This document shows, piece by piece, positions 1 to 8,439 of a stretch of DNA of 64,000 nt. Source of the DNA: Bryobacter sp. CoA8 C33. Lineage in GTDB: Bacteria; Acidobacteriota; Terriglobia; Bryobacterales; Bryobacteraceae. The first letter of the stretch is position 1. Every line of letters begins with the position of its first letter. A program made the translations under genes and the position numbers. Under the pieces are notes generated by a model, which saw only the letters and a list, made by a program, of their open reading frames with translations, had not been told where the DNA came from and searched no databases. Location of the stretch: NCBI GenBank assembly GCA_019931185.1, contig JAINDK010000050.1, positions 186,001 to 250,000 of the forward strand, in the 5' to 3' direction.

Positions 1-1212
1 CCGGACCGGGAGCCGCAAGTATCGCCGGACGGCAAGTGGTTGGCCTATTTCGGATTCGATGACCGCCGTTACACGAGCCATCTGAGCAGCGTCTATCTCA
101 TGGCGGCCGATGGAACGGGAAAGAGGATGTGGGCGGGAGGCTTGCCAAGCTCACCCGATACCATGGAGTGGGCGCCGGATTCGAGTGGCGTTTTTTTCAG
201 TATGCGGGCTCAGGGCAAGGGCCAATTGTACTGGCTCGAGAGGAACGGGGGACCGAGGCAGTTGACCGAGGGCGTTCATGTGCTCTCGGGGATCAGCATT
301 GCGCGCAATGGAATGGCCGCAGCCGTGCGGACGAGTTTTCACACTCCGCCAGAACTTGTTAGTTTCGACATCAAGCGGCCGGGTGCGGTGCGGACCCTGG
401 TGGATCTGAATCAGGATGTGCTCGAGGGCAAGACCCTGGGCAAAGTACAAGAGATGTGGTTCAATTCGAGCGACGGATTGAAGATTCAGGGGTGGCTGAT
501 TCAGCCGGCAAACTTCGTGCCAGGCAAAAAATATCCAATGGTCTTGTACATCCACGGTGGACCCTGGAGCGACTATACAGTGGCTTGGAATTGGGCGTGG
601 CAACACTTCGCGGCTCACGATTACGCAGTGCTTTATATCAACCCCCGCGGATCGACAGGCTATGGCCAGGAATTCGTCAACGGCATCCAGAACTCTTATC
701 CGGGCAAGGATTATGATGACCTGATGGCAGGCGTCGATGCGGCCTTGGCGCAGGGCTTTGTCGACAATGAGAATTTGTTTGTTTGCGGCGGTTCGGGCGG
801 CGGCGTTCTGACTGCTTGGATTGTCGGGCACACCAACCGTTTTCGGGCGGCAGTGTCGATGCGGCCCGTAATTGATTGGTTCAGTTTTGTGGGCACAACG
901 GATGGAATCTCCTGGTACGACCAATTTGAAAAGTTTCCGTGGGAGGATCCGAGCGACCACTTGAAGCGCAGCCCACTGATGTATGTGAAGCACGTAACGA
1001 CGCCGACCATGGTGATGGCCGGGGAGGCGGATCTGCGGACACCGATTTCACAGAGCGAAGAATTTCACCGGGCGCTCAAGGTATTGAAGAAAGAAACCCT
1101 TCTTGTGCGAATGCCCGATGAGTTTCACGGCTGGCAGCGGCCCACGCATCAATTGGCGCAGCAACTTTATCTGATAGCGTGGTTTGAGAAGTTTCGGAAG
1201 AAAGCAAACTAG
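1..1212 (+). CDS. S9-family (prolyl oligopeptidase type) serine peptidase, 5'-truncated
   Basis: The frame is open from the first base, so the gene begins before the window. The first codons encode a PD40-like propeller repeat (SPDGKW), followed by about 130 residues of propeller-like sequence and then an alpha/beta-hydrolase domain. Counting from the TTG at position 40, the catalytic triad is visible: Ser252 in GGSGGG (codon at 793), Asp331 in GEADLRTP (1030) and His363 in DEFHG (1126). The oxyanion segment YIHGGPW sits at the start of the hydrolase domain. Members of family S9 cleave short peptides, often after proline or acyl-amino acids. No signal peptide can be judged because the N-terminus is missing. 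The ATPase gene follows after 5 bases. Confidence 0.93.
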   Translation, partial: PDREPQVSPDGKWLAYFGFDDRRYTSHLSSVYLMAADGTGKRMWAGGLPSSPDTMEWAPDSSGVFFSMRAQGKGQLYWLERNGGPRQLTEGVHVLSGISIARNGMAAAVRTSFHTPPELVSFDIKRPGAVRTLVDLNQDVLEGKTLGKVQEMWFNSSDGLKIQGWLIQPANFVPGKKYPMVLYIHGGPWSDYTVAWNWAWQHFAAHDYAVLYINPRGSTGYGQEFVNGIQNSYPGKDYDDLMAGVDAALAQGFVDNENLFVCGGSGGGVLTAWIVGHTNRFRAAVSMRPVIDWFSFVGTTDGISWYDQFEKFPWEDPSDHLKRSPLMYVKHVTTPTMVMAGEADLRTPISQSEEFHRALKVLKKETLLVRMPDEFHGWQRPTHQLAQQLYLIAWFEKFRKKAN

Positions 1213-1217
1213 AACGG

Positions 1218-1688
1218 ATGCAGACTCTCTCGCAGACGAAGCAGTGGGTTACATTACTGGTCCCGGCCACCATTGCCGAGGCGGAGCAGGCCATGACCGC
1301 CTTGCTAACCAGTGCGGTGATCAGGGAGACGGGGGTCCAGCCTGACGTCCGGGATAACTTTCTGTCCGCCGTGCGGGAGATGTTGTTAAACGCAATCGAG
1401 CATGGGGGGAATCTGGACCGGGCAAAACAAATCCGCGTGGATTTGTTGCTTTCCAAGCGGGCGCTCACTTGCTGGATCAAGGACCCCGGGCCGGGCTTTC
1501 GCTTGGCAAAACTGACTCATGCCGCTGTAAACAACCCTGAGGACGATGCGGTTCGGCATACGCTGGTGCGCGAGTCAGCCGGAATGCGGCCTGGGGGCTA
1601 CGGGATCCTGCTGGCGAAGAACTTCGCCGATGAATTGATCTACAACGAGCAGGGCAATGAAGTGGTGCTGGTGAAGTACCTGGACTAG
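1218..1688 (+). CDS. Anti-sigma-factor-type ATP-binding protein (HATPase_c_2, RsbW-like)
   Basis: This 156-residue protein is a stand-alone GHKL ATPase domain. The N-box is around residues 53-58 (EMLLNAIEHGG), the G1 box is KDPGPGF at about 88-94, and the glycine-rich lid is RPGGYGI at about 124-130. There is no His-phosphoacceptor domain, so it is not a histidine kinase. The size and motifs match RsbW/SpoIIAB-type serine kinases that bind sigma factors or anti-anti-sigma proteins. No sigma factor or STAS-domain partner lies beside it. A PP2C phosphatase of the kind that opposes such kinases is encoded at 31.6 kb. Its stop overlaps the convergent response-regulator stop by 4 bases. Confidence 0.82.
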   Translation: MQTLSQTKQWVTLLVPATIAEAEQAMTALLTSAVIRETGVQPDVRDNFLSAVREMLLNAIEHGGNLDRAKQIRVDLLLSKRALTCWIKDPGPGFRLAKLTHAAVNNPEDDAVRHTLVRESAGMRPGGYGILLAKNFADELIYNEQGNEVVLVKYLD

Positions 1689-3088
1689 CGCTTCTTGATA
1701 CTGATCGCCAGGCGCTTGATCTTCTGGTTGAGCGTGGACAGAGGAATGCGGAGAGCCTCGGCAGCCTCAGTCTGGCTCCAGTTCGTGCGCTCGAGATGGT
1801 CGAGAATCACGCGGCGTTCGAAGTCAGCCACAATTTCGTAAAGTGAGGCGTCCGCCGGCAGGGACTCGGAATCGTCCTTGCGGATCCGAACTCCCCCGGC
1901 TTGAAGCAGGTGTTCTGGCAGTAGCGCGGCGGTTACCTCCGCCTCGCTGGCGAGCACAATAGCTCGCTCAACAACGTTTTCCAATTCACGCACGTTGCCG
2001 GGCCAGGCATGATCCATGAGAATTTGAAGAGCTTCCTGATCAAAGCGCAAAAGGCTTCGGCCACCGCCGGGGGCCAGAAGTTTGTTGTTCTCGCGGGAAT
2101 AAGCCAGGGCGAAGTGATCAATGAGCGAAGGAATATCCTCCTTGCGGTCGCGCAGGGCGGGGACAACCAGGTTGACAACATTGAGGCGGTAATACAGATC
2201 ATCGCGGAACCGGCCCTCCTCAACGGCTTTCCGGAGGTCGCCGGCGGTGGAGGCAATCACCCGAAGATCGAGTGGAATAGGAGCGCCAGTGGCCGGGGAA
2301 GGCAGTTCCCGCTCCTGGATGGCACGCAGGAGCTTCGCTTGCATGTCCAGCGTCAGCGCAGTGACTTCATCGATGTAGAGAGTCCCGCCACTGGACAACT
2401 CGAGGTAAGGTTTCTTCGCGCTGAACAAAGCGGGCTCAAGCACATCGGCCGGCATCGAGGCGGCGTTGACGACCACGAAGGCACGCTCGGCCCGCGGGGA
2501 ATTGGAGTGGATGGACTTGGCGATCAGCTCACGGCCGGTGCCGGCCTCACCAGAGATGAGAACATTGGCGCGGCTGGGAGCAACCTGGGTGAGCATGTCG
2601 AGCAGCTTCAGCATGCGCTCGCTCTTGCCGATGATGTTGGCAAAACTGTAGCGCTGGCGCAGGGCCCGCTTGAGCTCGACGTTTTCCCGCAGCAGCCGGC
2701 TCTGCGAGATCATCCGTTCGATCTCGATCAGCAGTTTTTCGTTGTCCCAAGGCTTGGAGAAGTAATCATTGGCGCCAGCCTTCAAGGCCTCCACGGCCAC
2801 CTCAATCGAGCCATAGGCAGTGAGAAGAAACACTGGGGTCGTCGCGTCCTTCTTGCGGATTTCGGCAAGGGTCTCAATGCCCGTCAGGTCGGGCATCATG
2901 AGGTCCAGCAACACGAGATCATAGCTTTCGCGGGAGAACATTTCCAGGCCTTCGACGGCGCGGGCAGCCAGGGCTACATGAAAGCCCTCGCCCGTCAGGA
3001 GCAGTTCGAGGCTTTCGCGGATATCCGCTTCATCATCAATGACAAGGATGCGGCCCCGGAGGGCGGCGGTCATGGCGGAATCAGACAT
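1685..3088 (-). CDS. NtrC-family response regulator with degenerate AAA+ domain (no GAFTGA)
   Basis: The 467 residues comprise a receiver domain (acidic pair DD18-19, phosphoacceptor Asp62, Lys112), a sigma-54-activator-like AAA+ domain (about 150-400) and a C-terminal Fis-type helix-turn-helix (about 435-460). Two features are unusual. The Walker A reads GEAGTGRE (180-187), with Arg in place of the usual Lys. The segment between the ALF motif and Walker B (DE240-241) is 11 residues shorter than in the canonical regulator at 49.2 kb and contains no GAFTGA loop. GAFTGA contacts sigma-54, so this protein probably does not activate sigma-54 promoters. It is translationally coupled to the upstream histidine kinase (8-base overlap), its likely partner. 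TyrR- or HupR-like control of sigma-70 promoters is possible. Confidence 0.9.
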   Translation of the reverse strand: MSDSAMTAALRGRILVIDDEADIRESLELLLTGEGFHVALAARAVEGLEMFSRESYDLVLLDLMMPDLTGIETLAEIRKKDATTPVFLLTAYGSIEVAVEALKAGANDYFSKPWDNEKLLIEIERMISQSRLLRENVELKRALRQRYSFANIIGKSERMLKLLDMLTQVAPSRANVLISGEAGTGRELIAKSIHSNSPRAERAFVVVNAASMPADVLEPALFSAKKPYLELSSGGTLYIDEVTALTLDMQAKLLRAIQERELPSPATGAPIPLDLRVIASTAGDLRKAVEEGRFRDDLYYRLNVVNLVVPALRDRKEDIPSLIDHFALAYSRENNKLLAPGGGRSLLRFDQEALQILMDHAWPGNVRELENVVERAIVLASEAEVTAALLPEHLLQAGGVRIRKDDSESLPADASLYEIVADFERRVILDHLERTNWSQTEAAEALRIPLSTLNQKIKRLAISIKKR

Positions 3089-5918
3089 GGACGGCTTTCT
3101 TGATCAGAGGAAAATCGAGGCGGAAGCGGGTCCCCACGCCAGGGCGCGAGGAGACATCAATGCCTCCGCCATGCTCCTGGACTATCCCATAGGTGACGCT
3201 GAGACCGAGGCCAGTTCCCTTCTTCGCGCCTTTGGTGGTGAAAAACGGATCGAATACACGATCGAGATGTTCCGGGGCAATACCGGCCCCGGTATCGGCT
3301 ACCTCGACATGAACGAGCTCCCCGTCGGACCAGGTGCGGACCGTAAGCACGCCGCCACGGCTGGGCATTGTCTCCATGGCGTCGCGGGCGTTCAAGAACA
3401 AATTGAGGAAGATCTGTTGCAGTTTGCCGTTATTGCCCTTGATCGGGCCGAGCGCTTCTTCCAACTGGAAGCTGACGGTTACCCGGGCTTTTTCCAACTG
3501 GTGTTCGATCAGCGAAGCTGTGTCCCGAATCACTCGATTGAGATTGACTTCGCTCCACTCGAGCGTCGAGGTCCGCGAGAAATTGAGCAAGGAGTTCACA
3601 ATCTCTGAAGCGCGAAAGGTCTGTTTGGAGATCTTGTCCAGCATGGCCGTCTTTTGTTCGTCGCCACCGAGGCGCTTGGCGAGCATCTGCGCATATGTGG
3701 AAATCACGGCCAAGGGCGTATTGACTTCATGAGCGACACCGGCGGCTAGCAGGCCAATGGAACTGAGCTTGTCGGCTTGCACGAGGCGATTCTCGAGATC
3801 CGCGCGATCCGTGATGTCATCGAAGATAATCAGCCGGCCAATCTGGGTCTGGTCTTTCGTGACCAGAGGGGCGATCGCAATGTTGACCAAGGTGCGAGGG
3901 CCGAGCCGGGCTTTGTAAACATGCTGGATGCCGGAGTCGCGCGCCAAACCCGACAGGGTTTCGAAGAGCTCAATCGGCAGAAGCTGCTCGATCCGCAAGC
4001 CGAGGGCGGCATGGCGTTTGACCCCGATCAGCCGCTCCATCTGAGAATTCCAACTCTCGATACGGCCTTCGAGATCCACGGCCAGGATCCCCACGCTAAT
4101 CGACTCGACGATGTTTTCCGAGAATTCCTTGAGCCGCTCGTTCTCCTCGACCTTGCGCTGCAAGCTGCGGTAAAGGCGGGCGTTATCAACGGTGATGCCC
4201 ACGGAATTGGAAAGCGTAACCAGCAACTCGAGATCGTCCGAGGTGAGAAAGTCACCCTTGAGCGTGCGGCTGACACCAAGATACGCAATCGTGGCCCCAC
4301 GCACGGTGCAGGGAATGTAATAAGTCAGATCCAGTTCGCTAATGGTTTGGCGGGCCGGGGCGGAATAGGCGCCAAAAAGATAATCGGGATTGAGCTTCGT
4401 GCGCTCGAAGAAGAGATAAGGCTTGCCCACGGCTTCGGTCAGAAAACTCAAGTCCGGGCTGGCCGGACCGGGATGGTTGCGGGCGCCATGAACCAGGGAG
4501 AGTTCAAATCGATCAGGACGGGATTCGTCGGACAGAAAGAAAGCCACGTGCTGGACATTCAGAGTATGAATCAAGCGGGAGGCGACCCCGTGCAGGGACT
4601 CATCGAGGTCGGTTTCACTGGACAGTTCCCGTGCGAAATCGAGCAGCGTTCGGCGATAGTCGTAGGATTCCCGGTAAAAGACATAACGGTCGAGATTCTC
4701 CTGGAGCCAATTGCGAATGGGCTGAAAAATAAATGTAGCGATCAGTATGAGCACCACCACCGCCGCCGGCGGCAGTTCTTCGACGCGGCCAAAACTGAAC
4801 AGCAGGCCATAGCAGACGCCCAGCACGGCGAGAGAAGCAAGCGTATAGACATAGCCCTGTTGGAAGATGACATCGACGTCCATCAACCGGTAGCGCAGGA
4901 TCGCGTAAGCCCAAGTGATGGGAATCAAAGGAAGGCTCAGGACGGCAAACTTCATGAGCCCGTTGGGAGTGGCGCCGAGGGTAAATGGCACAACATAGAA
5001 GATGGTAAAGGGGAGAATCCCAAGCACAGCCCCATTGCGCAACCATTTGATCTGTTGACGCAGTACGGAGTCTTCGACACGGCGCTGCTTGAAGGCGAGC
5101 ACAGCGGCGCCAAGCAGATAATTTGCGCTGAGAAAAGGCAACCAGATCCGGTCCAGATTCCACCGCACCTCAACCAGCGAAATCGAATAGCGAAGGATGC
5201 CCATCGCCGTGAGGACGTAAATCGCGATCAGGCCAAGCGCCGGCAGATAAAGCAACGCCTGCCGGCGAAAACCACGAAGCCGCCGAGGGGTCTCTGGAAA
5301 CGTGAGGCAGAAGTGAAGAAACAGAGCGGGCGCCAGGAAGCCGGCGATAATGTTGCCCCAGTAGATAACCTTGTCGAACGTATTCAGCTTGCCTGTGTAG
5401 TGGAAGCAGGAGTAGAGGAAGGAACACAAGCAAAGCAGAAAGAAGTGGCGAGCCTTGGGAGCACTTTCGCGGCGGAAATAAACGAATAAACCGATCCCGA
5501 GATACGCGAGGCCAACGGCAGTGAGGTAAAAAAGTGTGCGATCCGGGGGAGTTTCCTCGATCCGGACCGTCTTCTTGACCTCAACTCCCTCCTGGAAGAG
5601 GTGGTAATCCACTCGAAGCCATGCCTTGCCGAAAAGCAAAACGGGGATGTCGGTCGATCGGGAAACCTTGACGTTTCCAATCCGATCCAAAACTTCCCAG
5701 CGGTGAATGCCGGCACTCTCGCCGGAGGAACCTTTCTTCACGTCCAGCGCTACCACGTAATTGTGACCGTCGGGCGCGGTACGATCCACCCACATGATGC
5801 CGTCCGTGGGGAGGATGTAGACGAACTGTTGGCGAAAGTTAATTCCGGCAGCCACCAGCGCCGCCACCGTGAGGACGACGAAGAGAGCGCCGATTAACTG
5901 GCCCTTTAGTTCCTTCAT
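3081..5918 (-). CDS. Multi-domain membrane sensor histidine kinase (7TM-like, GAF, PAS, HisKA, HATPase)
   Basis: The protein has about 945 residues from ATG 5918; an upstream TTG at 5933 is less likely. It opens with one membrane segment, then an extracytoplasmic region of about 100 residues, then a block of several membrane helices (about 145-400). A GAF-like region follows (about 430-590), then a PAS domain (about 605-720), a HisKA dimerisation helix with phosphoacceptor His in AAGVAHEVNTP, and a GHKL ATPase with N-box (LFLNARDAM), G1 (DTGAGIAP), the F-box FFTTK and G2 (GTGLGLS). The layout resembles PrsK-type kinases that pair with NtrC-like regulators. It overlaps the response regulator by 8 bases, so the two form an operon. 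The ligand is unknown. Confidence 0.93.
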   Translation of the reverse strand: MKELKGQLIGALFVVLTVAALVAAGINFRQQFVYILPTDGIMWVDRTAPDGHNYVVALDVKKGSSGESAGIHRWEVLDRIGNVKVSRSTDIPVLLFGKAWLRVDYHLFQEGVEVKKTVRIEETPPDRTLFYLTAVGLAYLGIGLFVYFRRESAPKARHFFLLCLCSFLYSCFHYTGKLNTFDKVIYWGNIIAGFLAPALFLHFCLTFPETPRRLRGFRRQALLYLPALGLIAIYVLTAMGILRYSISLVEVRWNLDRIWLPFLSANYLLGAAVLAFKQRRVEDSVLRQQIKWLRNGAVLGILPFTIFYVVPFTLGATPNGLMKFAVLSLPLIPITWAYAILRYRLMDVDVIFQQGYVYTLASLAVLGVCYGLLFSFGRVEELPPAAVVVLILIATFIFQPIRNWLQENLDRYVFYRESYDYRRTLLDFARELSSETDLDESLHGVASRLIHTLNVQHVAFFLSDESRPDRFELSLVHGARNHPGPASPDLSFLTEAVGKPYLFFERTKLNPDYLFGAYSAPARQTISELDLTYYIPCTVRGATIAYLGVSRTLKGDFLTSDDLELLVTLSNSVGITVDNARLYRSLQRKVEENERLKEFSENIVESISVGILAVDLEGRIESWNSQMERLIGVKRHAALGLRIEQLLPIELFETLSGLARDSGIQHVYKARLGPRTLVNIAIAPLVTKDQTQIGRLIIFDDITDRADLENRLVQADKLSSIGLLAAGVAHEVNTPLAVISTYAQMLAKRLGGDEQKTAMLDKISKQTFRASEIVNSLLNFSRTSTLEWSEVNLNRVIRDTASLIEHQLEKARVTVSFQLEEALGPIKGNNGKLQQIFLNLFLNARDAMETMPSRGGVLTVRTWSDGELVHVEVADTGAGIAPEHLDRVFDPFFTTKGAKKGTGLGLSVTYGIVQEHGGGIDVSSRPGVGTRFRLDFPLIKKAVHV

Positions 5919-6067
5919 TGGACCCTTATGCAACAGAGCAGACGCACTGCTCTCTTTACTGCTGTTATCGTCAGAATATCCGATTTATCAAGGGATTGCG
6001 TGGAAAAGCGGATCACGTGCCGGCAGCATGGACCATTTTGATGAATTGCGGGGTTATTCTTGTGGTC

Positions 6068-6754
6068 ATGAGAAATGTGCAAGAGGGCTCACGCGGCTTT
6101 GAGGTCGCTTATTTACAAAGATTGCTGAATCTGAGGAGTGGTGCGGCACTGAGAGAGGATGGTTTATTCGGACCCCGCACAAGACGCGCTCTCGAGGCTT
6201 GGCAAAGCAGCACGGGGCGACCGCGGACAGGCTCCGCCGGGCAGGCGGAGTTCCAACAATTGGGGATGCAAACCTGCATTGAACACCCGGTGGTGCTGGT
6301 CGGCCAGCCGACCAGCACCTCCTGCTGGAGTGCGGCGATGACAATGATGCGCGGCAGCAATAGAAGTATTGGTCCAGGAGCAGCGAGCTTGGGTGCGTTA
6401 GGAGGATTGCAATCCTCGAGGCAGAACGTCGAGACGTTTGCCCGTCAAAATGGCCTGAGAGTCTTGAGCTCAATGACTAGCTACGGCGTCCCGCAATTGT
6501 GCGGCTGGTTGAGTAGAGGCCCGGTTCTGGCAATTGGCGCAGGGCATATTGGACCGCGAGCCTTCTCGCACGCTTGTGTGTTGAGCGGGATCATCAGTGA
6601 TCATAATCCGAATGGCAGCGGGACAGTGATTCGCATTCATGACCCGGAGCCCGTGGGCATAGGCAGCATCGGCTGGGCTTGGTTTGGAGGAGCAACGCAG
6701 TGGACACCGGTAGCCAGCTATGAATTGTTTGGTGCCTACCTGATCGGAGCCTAG
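6068..6754 (+). CDS. Peptidoglycan-binding domain fused to papain-like (C70/AvrRpt2-type) cysteine protease
   Basis: The protein has 228 residues from ATG 6068. In-frame ATGs at 6041 and further upstream would add sequence that does not look like a domain. Residues 1-65 form a PG_binding_1-like three-helix motif (GSRGFEVAYLQRLLN, then DGLFGPRTRRALEAWQ). Residues 75-228 resemble papain-fold proteases of the AvrRpt2/C70 type: a Gln before the nucleophile (GQPTSTSCW, Cys86), a histidine in FSHACVLSG (His168) and an acidic residue in IHDPEP (Asp192). No signal peptide is apparent from the chosen start, so how it would reach the cell wall is unclear. It is divergent from the histidine-kinase operon and shares about 150 bp of upstream DNA with it. 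The protease assignment comes from the motif pattern. Confidence 0.78.
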   Translation: MRNVQEGSRGFEVAYLQRLLNLRSGAALREDGLFGPRTRRALEAWQSSTGRPRTGSAGQAEFQQLGMQTCIEHPVVLVGQPTSTSCWSAAMTMMRGSNRSIGPGAASLGALGGLQSSRQNVETFARQNGLRVLSSMTSYGVPQLCGWLSRGPVLAIGAGHIGPRAFSHACVLSGIISDHNPNGSGTVIRIHDPEPVGIGSIGWAWFGGATQWTPVASYELFGAYLIGA

Positions 6755-6779
6755 CAGGAAGGTCTTCAACCACGGGCGA

Positions 6780-7547
6780 TCAGCGCTCGACGGCAGCCCG
6801 GGCAATTACCGACAAGATCTTCACGCCGGCCAGGAAACTGGCGCGCAAATTGCCGGAGACTTTCTCGGTTCCCGCCAAGCGCAGTCCGTAGCTGACTGGC
6901 ACTTCCATGACACGAAGCCCCAGGCGGGCCGCACGCACCTGCATTTCCACAGTCCATCCATAGCTCCGGTCCACCATGGACAGCGAGCGCAATGTGGCTG
7001 CTCGGATCGCACGAAACGGGCCGATATCGGTCAGATGTTGGCCCCATAACAGCCCGATGGATCGGGTGGCGATCCAGTTCCCGAAGCGCTGGTGGGGACG
7101 CAGGGCCCCGGGACTGGCCTGCCCAAGCACACGTGAGCCGATTACCAAATCCGCCTCGCCAGCCAACAAAGGAGCCAGGAGCAATTTCACCTCAGAGGCA
7201 TCCTCGCTCCCATCGGCTTGCAGGAATATAAGAATCGCGTCATCGGGGGCGGTATCGAGTACAGAGAGACAAGCGGCGCCATATCCCTTTTCGCGAATCG
7301 AGATGACGCGTGCGCCCGCCGCGCGGGCAACTCGGGAGGTATCATCAGTTGAGCCATTGTCGGCGACGACAACTTGAGAGAAAATGCCGGTTGGGAGACG
7401 CAACAAAGTTTGCCCGATTACGTCTGCCTCATTGAAAGCAGGAATGACCAACCAAACAGGTGAGCCGGTAGAGAATAAAGCTCCCGAGCCAGCGGCAAAC
7501 AGCTCGGGGACGTTCTTTGTTCGGGACTTGGTGTTGAGCATACTCAT
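6780..7547 (-). CDS. Family 2 glycosyltransferase (polyprenyl-phosphate sugar transferase type)
   Basis: This protein of up to 255 residues is a GT-A fold family 2 enzyme: VIPAFNE at the start of the domain, the nucleotide-binding VADNGSTDDT, and an acidic FLQADGSED motif where DXD usually lies. It has no membrane helices, as in DPM1-like or UgtP-like cytoplasmic enzymes. The start is uncertain. The longest frame begins at 7547, which places its first 34 or so codons over the 5' end of the divergent lepB gene. A TTG just before VIPAFNE, at about 7454, would remove most of the overlap. The sugar and acceptor cannot be told from sequence. A second family 2 enzyme lies at 33.3 kb. Confidence 0.87.
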   Translation of the reverse strand: MSMLNTKSRTKNVPELFAAGSGALFSTGSPVWLVIPAFNEADVIGQTLLRLPTGIFSQVVVADNGSTDDTSRVARAAGARVISIREKGYGAACLSVLDTAPDDAILIFLQADGSEDASEVKLLLAPLLAGEADLVIGSRVLGQASPGALRPHQRFGNWIATRSIGLLWGQHLTDIGPFRAIRAATLRSLSMVDRSYGWTVEMQVRAARLGLRVMEVPVSYGLRLAGTEKVSGNLRASFLAGVKILSVIARAAVER

Positions 7548-8013
7548 CGCCGTGGCGATTATTTTGTTCCTTTACCAACCGGTTAAAGTGGAAGGCACTT
7601 CGATGATGCCCGTCTTGCGCGACCAGGAGCGCATTTTCATCAATAAGTTTATCTATCGCTTCGGTATCGATGACATCCGGCGCGGAGATTTAGTGGTGTT
7701 TCTTTACCCAGGCGATGTCTCCAAATCTTACATCAAGCGGGTGATCGGCATCCCCGGAGACGAAGTGGAGGTGCGCGAAGGGGCAGTTCTGGTCAATGGC
7801 AGCCTAATGAATGAGCCTTACGTTCCGGAAGAGTTCCGGGACCGGATCAGTTCCCCTCGGATTCGGGTGAAACCCGGCGAATACTACGTGATGGGCGACC
7901 ATCGCAGCGCATCCAATGATTCCCGCTCCTGGGGCACAGTCCCGAAAGCTTTCGTTTACGGTAAGGCTGTATTCAAGTATTGGCCACTCGACAAATTGGG
8001 CAGGCTTGACTGA
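7444..8013 (+). CDS. lepB: Signal peptidase I
   Basis: The protein has 189 residues from ATG 7444. An in-frame start at 7384 would add 20 residues buried in the divergent gene. A short polar N-terminus leads into one membrane helix (about residues 28-44) and then the S26 catalytic domain. The nucleophile Ser53 lies in EGTSMMP and the general base Lys98 in SYIKRVIGIPGDEV. Box E is GDHRSASNDSRSWG. The enzyme removes signal peptides from secreted preproteins on the outer face of the inner membrane. The length is typical of single-spanning forms. It is divergent from, and overlaps, the glycosyltransferase gene, and converges on the small gene that ends 4 bases beyond its stop. Confidence 0.95.
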   Translation: MTNQTGEPVENKAPEPAANSSGTFFVRDLVLSILIAVAIILFLYQPVKVEGTSMMPVLRDQERIFINKFIYRFGIDDIRRGDLVVFLYPGDVSKSYIKRVIGIPGDEVEVREGAVLVNGSLMNEPYVPEEFRDRISSPRIRVKPGEYYVMGDHRSASNDSRSWGTVPKAFVYGKAVFKYWPLDKLGRLD

Positions 8014-8016
8014 AGT

Positions 8017-8238
8017 TTAAGCCAGGAGTTCCTTCAGGGTGCGGCTGGAAACCACTCGGACGTTGAGCTTTTTCGGGATTTCTTCAACGCGCGATTCTGG
8101 TGTTTCCGCAACCAGCAGGTACTCTTCCACGGAACGAATCAGGTTGATCAGCGCAAGCCTACGTCGGTGCAAGCGATTCAGTTCTTTTTGTAAGTCCTGA
8201 AGCCGGGGGGTACTCGGGGAGGTCTTTGCTCTCGGCAT
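8017..8238 (-). CDS. Small helical protein of unknown function (73 aa)
   Basis: This 73-residue protein was not recognised. Residues 10-45 are rich in Leu, Arg and Glu with helical heptad spacing, as in a short coiled coil. The C-terminal third is a mixed segment ending in SSRTLKELLA. There is no signal peptide and no cysteine. Support for a real gene is its position, just downstream of a set of nested palindromes (8248-8289) that fit an operator or promoter, and its spacing of 3 bases from the convergent lepB stop. A small DNA-binding or dimeric regulatory protein that controls its own promoter is one possibility, but no helix-turn-helix can be shown. Confidence 0.55.
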   Translation of the reverse strand: MPRAKTSPSTPRLQDLQKELNRLHRRRLALINLIRSVEEYLLVAETPESRVEEIPKKLNVRVVSSRTLKELLA

Positions 8239-8247
8239 ACGTCCTTT

Positions 8248-8289
8248 GTACTAGTACTTCTATAAGTACTCAACCCCTTTCTTAGGGGT
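8248..8289. promoter_or_regulatory. Cluster of palindromes upstream of the 73-aa gene (operator-like)
   Basis: Three perfect inverted repeats lie within 42 bases. GTACTAGTAC (8248-8257) is a 10-bp palindrome. AGTACTT-ctat-AAGTACT (8253-8270) overlaps it. ACCCCT-ttctt-AGGGGT (8273-8289) follows. The nearest edge is 9 bases upstream of the start at 8238. The 150 bases beyond are AT-rich relative to the window and lead to the divergent pcrA gene. Symmetric sites this close to a start usually bind a dimeric regulator, but the binding factor is not known. Confidence 0.5.
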
Positions 8290-8439
8290 ATTCTCCTGCT
8301 CTTTTGGGTGTAATAGATACCCCCCTTTGGGAATATTGGATCATATCTCTATAAGCGTAATGCTGTGACTTGGCGCGAAAATGGAGTGGACATGCTAAAC
8401 TCTAAAACATTGGCAGGAAAGTGTAACGCATAGAAAACA

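Noticed and set aside
3777-5489. 570-codon open frame on the plus strand
   Set aside because: It is antisense to the histidine kinase and has no domain-like sequence.
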